From Fibrobacter sp. UWB16 (GTDB taxonomy: Bacteria > Fibrobacterota > Fibrobacteria > Fibrobacterales > Fibrobacteraceae), in the NCBI RefSeq assembly GCF_900215325.1, contig NZ_OCMS01000001.1:310001-374000 (forward strand): a stretch of 64,000 bases of DNA, in the 5' to 3' direction. Below the pieces are notes generated by a model. The model had not been told where the DNA came from and did not search any database. It saw only the letters and a list, made by a program, of their open reading frames with translations. Below are positions 33,601 through 41,609 of this stretch, piece by piece. Each line of letters opens with the position of its first letter. The first letter of the stretch is position 1. The position numbers were made by a program, and so were the translations under genes.

Positions 33601-35881
33601 TTTTGACGCAGCGGACTGGAAATGCATTGTCCTTACCCGTGTTGCCCACAAATGAATCATCGTTTAAGCTTGTCAAAGACACATTGCACGCGACGACTCT
33701 TCTGCAAGTCTCATCGCACCACTCATCGCTTTCAGCCTCTGTAGACGTCCACAAAACCCCGAGATAGCCAATCTCGCTGTAAATGGGATATATTCCATTG
33801 ATAAACCTGTATCCAGCAGGCGACGCCGAAAAGGAATAATCATCCGTACCGTTACCGCCTTCAGACCAACCAGAAGTTGATTTGAGTTTTTCACCTGCAG
33901 TCTCGGAGCCGCCAATTGCGGCAAACAAAGTATCATATTCAGCCTTCGTAGGCAAATGCCAGCCACTGGGACACGCCCCCTGCACTGGATAGGTGGGTGT
34001 ACACGTTTTTTGATAACCGCAGCCTTTGCCGTTTTCACTCCATACGCCAGCACTGTCCATTGCTGCGGCCCAAGTGTAAAGGCGACCGTACTTGGAGCAG
34101 TACTTAGCGGAGTCATTGAAGCAATAGGAACTATCCGTCTCAAAATTAAGATTCTCAGCCATCCAAATCTGCGAACCTATCTTCACGGTTTTATAAGTTT
34201 GTTTATCACGGGAGTCCGTTAGCGAGCCATATTCGCATTCATCTTTAGTTTTTGTTTTGCAGGCTTTTGCCTCGGGCACTATAATAACCGGGGGTTCTAT
34301 AATTTTAGGTTCGACATCCATCACGCAACGAACAGAATAGCCGTCGTCTTTGTTTCCAGAGCGGATATCCGCACCATCATACACACTCTGAAAATACACG
34401 CATCCACTACTGTTTTCATATTCATTAGAACTCCAAAAGAGCGCTTGATACCCCTCCTCGTAATAATCGTCTTGGTAGACCCAGTCCCTGAAACCTGCAG
34501 GAAGCACGGAAAAACCGAAAGCATCCGTTGCCTCGCCACTGGAGATCCAGTCACTCGTCTTGAGTGTTATGCCAGCGACTTTTTCGCCCCCCACTGAGTC
34601 AATCAAGGTTTTCCATTCCGCTGTGGAAGGCAGATGCCATCCCTTGGGACAAGCGTCCGCAGCTGCATCCCATACATATAAGCGCCCAAACTTATCGCAA
34701 TTATCTTTTGAATTATTGTAACAATAGCAATAATCGTTTTTGTATTTTGCCTCTCTTCTGTAATTCAGATTCTGGGCCATCCACCACTGGTCACCGATTT
34801 TCACAGTCTTGTAAGTTTGTCCGTCGCGGTCATCCACCAGCTCGCCATACTCGCAATTATCTTCGGTTGAAGTTTTGCAGCCTTTTGGCACAGCCACAGA
34901 GCTTCCCGATTTCGCAGATGAAGAGGACTTCGCAGATGAAGAAGACTTTGCACTAGACGAAGACTTTGCCTTGCTACTGCTAGACTTTTCATTAGACGAA
35001 GTTCTGGAATCCAAAACGCAGCGGACGGACAATGCATTATCCATCGGCTCGCCCCCAATATCAGCCGATGCGTAACGATTATCCAAAGACATGCTGATCG
35101 CGTGATCAACCAGAATCCTATTGCCATCAAGCCTAGTCGATGATTCAATATCTTCCGTAGAACTCCAGAAATACGCCGCAGTCTTGTCACCAATAAAATC
35201 GTACGATTTAACATTCTGAGAGACATAACCACTAAAATCATATTCCATTCTGTAGCCTCCAGGGAGGGCAGAAAAACCATACTCATCCGTTCCGACCGTT
35301 TCTTTTTTCTCAAATTTCCAGCCGTCAACAGACTTGAGCTTTATCCCCGCATTATCGCTACCGCCGACTGTTTGGATCAAGGTTTCAAATTCGTCCTTAG
35401 AGGGCAAGTGCCAACCGCCAGGGCAAGCCTCCGTTGCAGCTTCCCACTTGTAAAGACGACCGTACTTATTGCATAAGCCAGAGTTACTATTTTGCATGTA
35501 TGAAGGATCTTCACCATAGCAATAGCTAAAGCACGAATTATAATTCAAGTTTTCCGCCATCCAGACCTGATCGCCGATTTTCACGGTTTTGTAGGTCTTG
35601 TTGTCGCGAGGGTCCTTCATGGTATTATTCTTCTCGTCGTATATGGCCTTGGAGCCACTCGCACTTGATGACGATTTCGCGGACGAAGAAGACTTTGCAG
35701 AACTAGACGAAACTTTTTTGCTTGACGAGGAGTTCGCCTTGCTACTGCTCGATTTTTTGACGGCACTGCTGGACACCGGTTCTTCTGAATCAGCATTGCT
35801 GCCAGAATCACCACCGCAGGCGGTAAAGACAGACATAGCCGTCACAAGCAAGAACGGCAAAAACCTAGCAAACATTTTCAT
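33596..35881 (-). CDS. Large lipoprotein with three FISUMP domains
   Basis: A 761-residue surface lipoprotein. The signal ends in a lipobox (VFTAC), followed by a poly-serine/lysine linker and three FISUMP domains. Each domain repeats DPRDNKTYKTVKIGDQVWM-like starts, GRLYxW, CPxGWHLPS and a final CVxD/CVKN; further serine linkers (SSSAKSSSSAK type) separate domains one and two. Start 35881 is chosen because GGAGG lies 8 bp upstream; the frame continues further but enters repeat sequence. FISUMP proteins are expanded in Fibrobacter, and their function is not proved. It is flanked by inverted GCGACACTCG sequences. Confidence 0.88.
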   Translation of the reverse strand: MKMFARFLPFLLVTAMSVFTACGGDSGSNADSEEPVSSSAVKKSSSSKANSSSSKKVSSSSAKSSSSAKSSSSASGSKAIYDEKNNTMKDPRDNKTYKTVKIGDQVWMAENLNYNSCFSYCYGEDPSYMQNSNSGLCNKYGRLYKWEAATEACPGGWHLPSKDEFETLIQTVGGSDNAGIKLKSVDGWKFEKKETVGTDEYGFSALPGGYRMEYDFSGYVSQNVKSYDFIGDKTAAYFWSSTEDIESSTRLDGNRILVDHAISMSLDNRYASADIGGEPMDNALSVRCVLDSRTSSNEKSSSSKAKSSSSAKSSSSAKSSSSAKSGSSVAVPKGCKTSTEDNCEYGELVDDRDGQTYKTVKIGDQWWMAQNLNYRREAKYKNDYCYCYNNSKDNCDKFGRLYVWDAAADACPKGWHLPSTAEWKTLIDSVGGEKVAGITLKTSDWISSGEATDAFGFSVLPAGFRDWVYQDDYYEEGYQALFWSSNEYENSSGCVYFQSVYDGADIRSGNKDDGYSVRCVMDVEPKIIEPPVIIVPEAKACKTKTKDECEYGSLTDSRDKQTYKTVKIGSQIWMAENLNFETDSSYCFNDSAKYCSKYGRLYTWAAAMDSAGVWSENGKGCGYQKTCTPTYPVQGACPSGWHLPTKAEYDTLFAAIGGSETAGEKLKSTSGWSEGGNGTDDYSFSASPAGYRFINGIYPIYSEIGYLGVLWTSTEAESDEWCDETCRRVVACNVSLTSLNDDSFVGNTGKDNAFPVRCVKN

Positions 35882-35990
35882 AAACATCTCCTCCCCATAC
35901 ATTTGAGGTAAATATAAGTAATTTGAGGATTTAAAAAGGCGATCCCGTCCCCATTCGCGGATCATGACCACATAAATGCTAGTTGCATTC

Positions 35991-36090
35991 AAGGCGAGTG
36001 TCGCGACAGGCTGCTTGCAGACTGTCATAATTGAGCCGAAGATGCTGACGCAAAGCGTCAAAGCATAAGTGGTCAAAGAGAATAAATCCG
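35991..36090. repeat. Palindromic intergenic element upstream of the FISUMP gene
   Basis: It begins with CGAGTGTCGC, the reverse complement of the 10-mer at 33501 and 33581, and carries hairpins GACAG..CTGTC (about 36005-36025) and ATGCTGACGC..GCGTCAAAGCAT (about 36042-36066). Confidence 0.55.
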
Positions 36091-36111
36091 GGGTGACAAA
36101 GCAAGAAAATC

Positions 36112-37527
36112 TCATTCCACAATTTTTTCAAGCAGAGAAATAGCCTTTTTCATCTGTTTTTCGGGAACGGAGGAATAGTTGATGACAAATTCATGTTGCG
36201 AAGGTGTTGCCATCGTGTAATAATCCGAAAGTGCCCCGATGCGTACGCCTTTTTCGAGAGCCCGATTGCAAAATTCTTCATCGGAAAGCGTAGTTTTCAC
36301 TTTTAGAATAAAGTGCAAACCTGCATCTTGTTCAGCGATTTCAACGCGGTCATGAAGCGGGCTGCGACGGATGATATCAAGCAGAGTATCGCGACGGTGG
36401 CGGTAAAAATTGCGCATTCGGTTGATGTGCTTTTCGTAATGTCCGCCACTGATGAACGTTGCAAGCACATACTGCACGAGATTTGAAATCGTGCAAGTGT
36501 AAAACGAGAACTCTTCGCAGAACTTTTTCGCAAGCGGTTTCGGAAGAATCATATAACCCACACGCACTGTAGAGGCAAGCGTTTTAGAAAATGAATTTAT
36601 ATAAATCGTCTTGTCTTGCACGTCAATGTTCTGCAACGCAGGTATCGGGCGGCCCACCATGCGAAATTCGCTATCGTATTCATCTTCGACAATGTAGCGG
36701 TTGCTAGATTTTGCAGCCCAGCTTAAAAGTTCATAGCGACGGCTCACAGGCATCACCTTCCCTGTCGGGAAGTGGTGCGATGGCGAAAGATGGACTACGT
36801 CCGTGCAAGTTTCTTCAAGCTGGTCTATGCGAACGCCATGCTCATCAAGCGGGATAAAATTGCAAACAACATTTAGCTTTTGGTAAATTTTAGAAATTTT
36901 ACTGTAGCCGGGATCTTCTACGCCGTACTTTTTATCAAAGCCCAATAGTTGCACAAGCCAAGTGTAAAGGCAATCTGTTCCAGCACCGACGACAATCTGC
37001 TCCGGATCCACGCGCATCCCGCGGAACTCCAAGAGCATCTTGGCGATCGCTTTTCGGAGAGCAAGGACTCCTGAATTTGGCGAACGAGTCAGCAGTTCAT
37101 TTTGCTGTTCGCAGAGGACTTTTCGCGTAATCTTCGCCCACGTCGAGAACGGGAACGTCGAAGCATCTACTTGATTATTGACGAAATCGGCAATGTAATG
37201 TAGAGCCTTAGGCGTTTCAACGCGTTGCGACTCACGGGATTGCTTGGTCGGAACAGGCTTGGGAAGAATCTGCGGATTTTTGGATTGAATCACCGCAACG
37301 AAAAAGCCCTTACGCGGAAGAGAGTAAATGAAGCCCTCCGCTAAAAGCTGCTCGTACGCATTTTCCACCGTCACGACGCTCACGCCCAACACATTGGCAA
37401 ACGGACGCTTCGACGGAAGCTTCGCATCCGCCTCCAGACGGCCCGACAGAATATCGTCCTTTATGGAGCGATAAAGGAAATGGTAAAGAGTGTCATCACC
37501 CGCTTTTGAAATATCGTATGAGAGCAT
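36112..37527 (-). CDS. pdxR: MocR/PdxR-type transcriptional regulator (GntR DNA-binding + aminotransferase fold)
   Basis: A 471-residue fusion of an N-terminal GntR winged helix (residues 10-78, LPSKRPFANVLGVSVVTVENAYEQL) with a fold-type I aminotransferase domain. The PLP lysine is Lys315 in NSFSKTLAS. It is divergent from pdxS-pdxT with about 355 bp between the coding starts. MocR proteins in this arrangement (Listeria, Corynebacterium, Streptococcus PdxR) sense PLP and control pdxST. Three phased direct repeats in the gap (37666-37695) are its likely binding sites. An aminotransferase function is less likely given the fusion. Confidence 0.88.
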   Translation of the reverse strand: MLSYDISKAGDDTLYHFLYRSIKDDILSGRLEADAKLPSKRPFANVLGVSVVTVENAYEQLLAEGFIYSLPRKGFFVAVIQSKNPQILPKPVPTKQSRESQRVETPKALHYIADFVNNQVDASTFPFSTWAKITRKVLCEQQNELLTRSPNSGVLALRKAIAKMLLEFRGMRVDPEQIVVGAGTDCLYTWLVQLLGFDKKYGVEDPGYSKISKIYQKLNVVCNFIPLDEHGVRIDQLEETCTDVVHLSPSHHFPTGKVMPVSRRYELLSWAAKSSNRYIVEDEYDSEFRMVGRPIPALQNIDVQDKTIYINSFSKTLASTVRVGYMILPKPLAKKFCEEFSFYTCTISNLVQYVLATFISGGHYEKHINRMRNFYRHRRDTLLDIIRRSPLHDRVEIAEQDAGLHFILKVKTTLSDEEFCNRALEKGVRIGALSDYYTMATPSQHEFVINYSSVPEKQMKKAISLLEKIVE

Positions 37528-37556
37528 TAGGGAAATCCTTTTAATCTAACGAGAAA

Positions 37557-37585
37557 GGCGATGCCCGAATAAATCGGGCATGACA
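37557..37585. repeat. Short palindromic dispersed repeat, copy 7
   Basis: GCGATGCCCGA and TCGGGCATGACA are the stem arms. It lies between the regulator start and the direct repeats. Confidence 0.85.
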
Positions 37586-37665
37586 TCATTATTATAACGA
37601 GCGAGGACCGTTTCGAGTGTTTTTACAATGCGAAGTTCTTGCATTATCAAACTTTCCTTTTGAAA

Positions 37666-37695
37666 AAACTGACCACAAACTGACATTAAACTGAA
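37666..37695. promoter_or_regulatory. Candidate PdxR operator: three 11-bp-spaced direct repeats
   Basis: AAACTGAC begins at 37666 and 37677, and AAACTGAA at 37688, so the repeats lie on the same face of the helix one turn apart. A possible pdxS promoter, TTGATA (37724) with TAAATT (37746), 16 bp spacing, lies downstream, placing the repeats where an activator would bind. Confidence 0.65.
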
Positions 37696-37794
37696 CCTAT
37701 TAAAATAATAGAAATTTGAATATTTGATAATATCAATAAAAAGCGTAAATTATGCCTCGAAAACAAGAAAAAAACAGCACTAGAGTCATTAACG

Positions 37795-37862
37795 CAGCCC
37801 TTCGGCAAGCTCAGGGATCTTTTAAGGTTGGTGAGCCTGTCGAACCACGCTCAGGATGACAC
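37795..37862. repeat. Long inverted repeat upstream of pdxS
   Basis: CCTTCGGCAAGCTCAGG and GAGCCTGTCGAACCACGCTC form an imperfect inverted repeat ending in AGGATGAC. Similar sequences occur between genes in many bacteria. It lies in the pdxS leader. Confidence 0.6.
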
Positions 37863-37881
37863 TCAAAACAAGGAGAACCCA

Positions 37882-38760
37882 ATGTCTACAGAAAATCGCT
37901 ACGAACTCAACAAGAATCTCGCCCAAATGCTTAAAGGTGGAGTCATCATGGATGTGACCACCCCGGAACAGGCAAAAATTGCAGAAGCCGCCGGTGCAGC
38001 CGCCGTCATGGCACTCGAGCGCATCCCTGCCGACATCCGCGCCGCAGGCGGAGTCTCGCGCATGAGCGACCCCAAGATGATCAAGGGCATCCAAGACGCC
38101 GTTTCCATCCCCGTGATGGCCAAGTGCCGCATCGGTCACTTTGTCGAAGCGCAACTTTTGGAAGCCATCGAAATTGACTATATCGACGAAAGCGAAGTGC
38201 TCTCCCCCGCTGACGATATATTCCATATCAATAAGCACGAATTCAAAGTGCCGTTCGTCTGCGGAGCCCGTGACCTTGGCGAAGCACTCCGTCGCATTGA
38301 AGAAGGCGCTTCCATGATCCGCACCAAAGGCGAACCGGGAACAGGCGACATCGTGCAAGCCGTCCGCCACATCCGCCTGATGAACCAGGAAATCGCACGC
38401 ATCTCGTCCATGCGCGAAGACGAACTTTTCAACCGAGCCAAGGAATTGCAAGTTTCGTACGAACTCGTGAAATATGTTCATGACCACAAGCGCCTCCCCG
38501 TCGTGAACTTCGCTGCAGGTGGCGTTGCCACGCCCGCCGATGCAGCCCTCATGATGCAGCTCGGTGCCGAAGGCGTGTTCGTCGGATCAGGTATTTTCAA
38601 GTCCGGCAATCCGGCCAAGCGTGCCGCCGCGATCGTGCAAGCCGTCACAAACTACAAGGACGCCAAACTCATTGCCAAGCTCTCCGAAGATTTAGGCGAA
38701 GCGATGGTCGGCATCAACGAAAACGAAATTGCACTTTTAATGGCTGAACGAGGAAAGTAA
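37882..38760 (+). CDS. pdxS: Pyridoxal 5'-phosphate synthase subunit PdxS
   Basis: Makes PLP from ribose 5-phosphate, glyceraldehyde 3-phosphate and ammonia supplied by PdxT. The TIM barrel is highly conserved: [53 protein letters not shown] and [13 protein letters not shown], with the reactive lysines in place. 292 residues. ATG at 37882 follows AAGGAG; upstream in-frame sequence reads through a repeat and is not counted. pdxT starts directly after the stop. Confidence 0.97.
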   Translation: MSTENRYELNKNLAQMLKGGVIMDVTTPEQAKIAEAAGAAAVMALERIPADIRAAGGVSRMSDPKMIKGIQDAVSIPVMAKCRIGHFVEAQLLEAIEIDYIDESEVLSPADDIFHINKHEFKVPFVCGARDLGEALRRIEEGASMIRTKGEPGTGDIVQAVRHIRLMNQEIARISSMREDELFNRAKELQVSYELVKYVHDHKRLPVVNFAAGGVATPADAALMMQLGAEGVFVGSGIFKSGNPAKRAAAIVQAVTNYKDAKLIAKLSEDLGEAMVGINENEIALLMAERGK

Positions 38761-39384
38761 ATGAGCGAAAACAAAACAAACAACCACATCAAAATCGGCG
38801 TACTCGCCGTACAAGGTGCATTTGCTGAGCACCGCCAGATCCTTGAGAAGCTCGGCGTTGAAACGTTTGAAATCCGCCAGTTGCGAGACCTCGAACAAGA
38901 TTTCGATGGGCTCATTTTACCCGGCGGCGAAAGCACCGTGCAAGGAAAACTCTTGCAGGAACTCGGACTTTTTGAACCTTTACGCGAACGCATTGAAAGC
39001 GGACTCCCTACTTTGGGAACTTGCGCAGGATTGATTCTACTTGCCGAGAAATTGAGCAATGACGGTCACACGTATTTTGCAACAACGCCCGTCACCGTAG
39101 AACGCAACGCCTACGGCCGACAGCTCGGAAGCTTCTACACCGAAGAAAATTTCGAGGGTATTGGAAAAATTCCGATGACATTCATCCGTGCGCCACTCAT
39201 ACAGCGCGCAAGCCAGGATGTGCAAATTCTCGCGACCGTTCAAAATCAAATTGTCGCTGTGCGATACAAGAATCAACTCGCTATTTCGTTCCACCCAGAA
39301 CTCAATAGCAATTTACGAGTGCATCAATATTTCGTGGAGGAAATTGTGAAAGCGAATCGAATGCAAGCAAAGAAAGCTGCTTAA
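38761..39384 (+). CDS. pdxT: Pyridoxal 5'-phosphate synthase glutaminase subunit PdxT
   Basis: Hydrolyses glutamine and channels ammonia to PdxS. The class I glutaminase triad is present: Cys in GTCAGLILL and the His-Glu pair in SFHPEL. LPGGESTVQGKL forms the oxyanion region. 207 residues. It starts at the base after the pdxS stop, so translation is probably coupled. Confidence 0.96.
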   Translation: MSENKTNNHIKIGVLAVQGAFAEHRQILEKLGVETFEIRQLRDLEQDFDGLILPGGESTVQGKLLQELGLFEPLRERIESGLPTLGTCAGLILLAEKLSNDGHTYFATTPVTVERNAYGRQLGSFYTEENFEGIGKIPMTFIRAPLIQRASQDVQILATVQNQIVAVRYKNQLAISFHPELNSNLRVHQYFVEEIVKANRMQAKKAA

Positions 39385-39386
39385 TG

Positions 39387-39414
39387 GAGATTCCGGCTCA
39401 AGGCCGGAATGACA
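39387..39414. repeat. Short palindromic dispersed repeat, copy 8
   Basis: GAGATTCCGGC and GCCGGAATGACA are the stem arms. It lies directly after the pdxT stop, between convergent genes. Confidence 0.85.
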
Positions 39415-39423
39415 ATGCAATAA

Positions 39424-39816
39424 TTAGTGCGTAACGAGTGCGATTATCGCCGTTATAAGACCGCCAACGGCAACACCCGCCAGCACAATAAAAGCCACCA
39501 TCATCCACTTGACATACTTCGCCAGACGAACAACCATGGAATTCTGATCTTTGGCAAATTGCTGATAAGCATTGAGAGCGGCCATCACCGTAAAGCCAAC
39601 ATCATCAAGCCAGCCAAACAGCGGAATCGTATCGGGAACAGCATCAATCGGAGACAAATCGTAAACCACCGCAAGCATAGCAATAATTACAGAAAGCGCT
39701 TTCCAGACAACAGGAGCGCTATTCTGTTCATCCCCCTTTTTCACACTACGCCTATCACGATGCATATCGTTCATATCGTGAACTTCAACATCATCGTAAA
39801 CTTTACCATTAGCCAT
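39424..39816 (-). CDS. YkvA family (DUF1232) membrane protein
   Basis: A 130-residue protein with the DUF1232 signature YDLSPIDAVPDTIPLFGWLDD preceded by a hydrophobic span. A second span is at the C-terminus (about residues 108-128). The N-terminal 30 residues are charged and probably cytoplasmic. The family is small and membrane-associated, with no known activity. It is convergent with pdxT. Confidence 0.8.
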   Translation of the reverse strand: MANGKVYDDVEVHDMNDMHRDRRSVKKGDEQNSAPVVWKALSVIIAMLAVVYDLSPIDAVPDTIPLFGWLDDVGFTVMAALNAYQQFAKDQNSMVVRLAKYVKWMMVAFIVLAGVAVGGLITAIIALVTH

Positions 39817-39920
39817 TCAAACCCATCCTTCTAATCAAATTACTTTTTAAATATACAAACAAAAAGAAAAAGACTACCGATTTCTCGATAATCTTTAGTA
39901 AAGTTTTTGCTTTGCGAAAC

Positions 39921-40030
39921 AAAGAACGTTTGATAATCAAGCAAGACAAGGCGCGAGTCCCCCGTAGCGTACTAAAACGTACGTGAGGGGGCGAGCAACG
40001 CAGTATTGCGCCGATTAGCGGACGTTCTTT
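39921..40030. other. 110-nt nested hairpin element
   Basis: Four concentric stems: AAAGAACGT (39921) with ACGTTCTTT (40022-40030), GGCGC with GCGCC (40008-40012), CCCCC (39959-39963) with GGGGG (39987-39991), and CGTAC with GTACG around a TAAAAC loop. The outer arm includes the stop codon of the DUF1846 gene. No T-run follows, so it is not a simple terminator. Confidence 0.55.
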
Positions 40031-41513
40031 ACCCGTGGTAGAGTTTGCTCGTCTGATAATTCGGTTCAGACGTGAGGTTCACACCGAGGCGGCGGAACAC
40101 ACCAACGTCAACCTGCGAAAGAATCACGCTGGAGTGGACTTCGCAATGGCGGAGTTCCGGAAGTTTTTCGAGCGCAATCTTTGCATTGTAATCCGTCAGA
40201 GCGCAAACGGAGAGAGCCACGAGGACTTCGTCCATGTGCAAGCGCGGATTCTTGTGACCAAGCTGCATCGTCTTGAGGTTCTGAATCGGTTCAATCACCA
40301 TCGGAGAAAGCAAGCGGACTTCGTCCGGGATGCCAGCCAAGTGCTTGAGAGAATCGAGCAACATAGCAGAAGATGCACCGAGAAGCGAAGAAGTCTTGCC
40401 CGTAATAATCGTACCGTCGTTCAGTTCAATAGCGACTGCCGGACCGTTCGTTTCTTCAGCCTTTGCCACAGCGGCGACAGCAACCTTGCGGTCCTTAGCG
40501 CTGATGTGAGCCTGTTCCATCACAAGTTCAAGCTTGTATACCTGATCCTTTTCGGCATTGCCCTTGCGGACCTGGCAAAGCGTATTGTAATAACGGCGGA
40601 TGATTTCAGCATTAGCGGCTTCGCAAACAGCGGCATCATCAACGATGCAGTTGCCAGCCATGTTCACGCCCATGTCCGTCGGGCTCTTGTACGGAGATTC
40701 ACCGAGGATGCGCGTAAAGAGAGCGTTCAACACCGGGAAAATTTCGACGTCGCGGTTGTAGTTAATCGTCGTCTTGCCGTAAGCTTCCAAATGGAACGGG
40801 TCAATCATGTTCACGTCGTTCAAGTCGGCCGTTGCAGCTTCGTATGCAAGGTTGACCGGGTGCTTGAGCGGGATGTTCCAAATCGGGAACGTTTCAAACT
40901 TGGCATAGCCAGCCTTGACACCGCGCTTGTTTTCATGATAAATTTGCGAGAGGCAGACAGCCATCTTTCCACTACCCGGACCCGGAGCGGTTACCACCAC
41001 GAGTTCGCGAGAAGTTTCAACAAATTCATTCTTGCCATAACCATCATCGCTCACCACGAGCGGGATGTTGCTCGGATAACCGGCAATCGGATAATGGCGA
41101 TAGACCTTGAGTCCGAGACCTTCGAGCTTTTTCTGGTAAGCGACAGCACTCGGCTGTTCTTGCCAGCGGGTCAGCACCACACTGCTCACGTAAAGGCCAT
41201 AACCGCGGAAAGCGTCAATCAGGCGAAGGACGTCCTGATCGTAGGTAATGCCCAAGTCGCCGCGAACTTTGTTCTTTTCGATGTCGCCAGCATTGATGGC
41301 GATGATGACTTCGGCCTTATCCTTGAGCTTTTCAAGCATGCGGATTTTGGAGTCAGGAGCAAAGCCCGGCAAAACGCGACTTGCATGATGGTCATCAAAA
41401 AGTTTTCCACCAAATTCAAGATAAAGTTTTCCACCAAATTTAGAGATACGTTCTTGAATTTTTTCAGATTGAGTTTTTAGATAAGCATCGTTATCAAAAC
41501 CAACTTTAAACAT
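40029..41513 (-). CDS. DUF1846 domain protein
   Basis: A 494-residue cytoplasmic protein of the DUF1846 family. The start KVGFDNDAYLKTQSEKI and the segments GGKLYLEFGGKLFDDHHASRVLPGF, TAPGPGSGKMAVCLSQIYH and SPTDMGVNMAGNCIVDD are typical. The GPGSGK loop is P-loop-like, and structures of the family suggest a nucleotide-binding fold, but no reaction is established. A single gene; its stop codon is inside a nested hairpin. Confidence 0.85.
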   Translation of the reverse strand: MFKVGFDNDAYLKTQSEKIQERISKFGGKLYLEFGGKLFDDHHASRVLPGFAPDSKIRMLEKLKDKAEVIIAINAGDIEKNKVRGDLGITYDQDVLRLIDAFRGYGLYVSSVVLTRWQEQPSAVAYQKKLEGLGLKVYRHYPIAGYPSNIPLVVSDDGYGKNEFVETSRELVVVTAPGPGSGKMAVCLSQIYHENKRGVKAGYAKFETFPIWNIPLKHPVNLAYEAATADLNDVNMIDPFHLEAYGKTTINYNRDVEIFPVLNALFTRILGESPYKSPTDMGVNMAGNCIVDDAAVCEAANAEIIRRYYNTLCQVRKGNAEKDQVYKLELVMEQAHISAKDRKVAVAAVAKAEETNGPAVAIELNDGTIITGKTSSLLGASSAMLLDSLKHLAGIPDEVRLLSPMVIEPIQNLKTMQLGHKNPRLHMDEVLVALSVCALTDYNAKIALEKLPELRHCEVHSSVILSQVDVGVFRRLGVNLTSEPNYQTSKLYHG

Positions 41514-41609
41514 ATATCACTACCATTTTTAGGGTTTTCACAATTATAAAAAAATGTAAACCACTATCTCAAGTCCAAAAAACTATTTTTTTGCCATATT
41601 TCTAAATTT

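Noticed and set aside
35882-36115. 78-residue N-terminal extension of the triple-FISUMP protein
   Set aside because: It would bury the lipoprotein signal inside the protein, and it reads through palindromic sequence; GGAGG marks the start at 35881.
37828-37881. N-terminal extension of PdxS
   Set aside because: The extra residues are the translation of an intergenic repeat, and a good ribosome site precedes the ATG at 37882.
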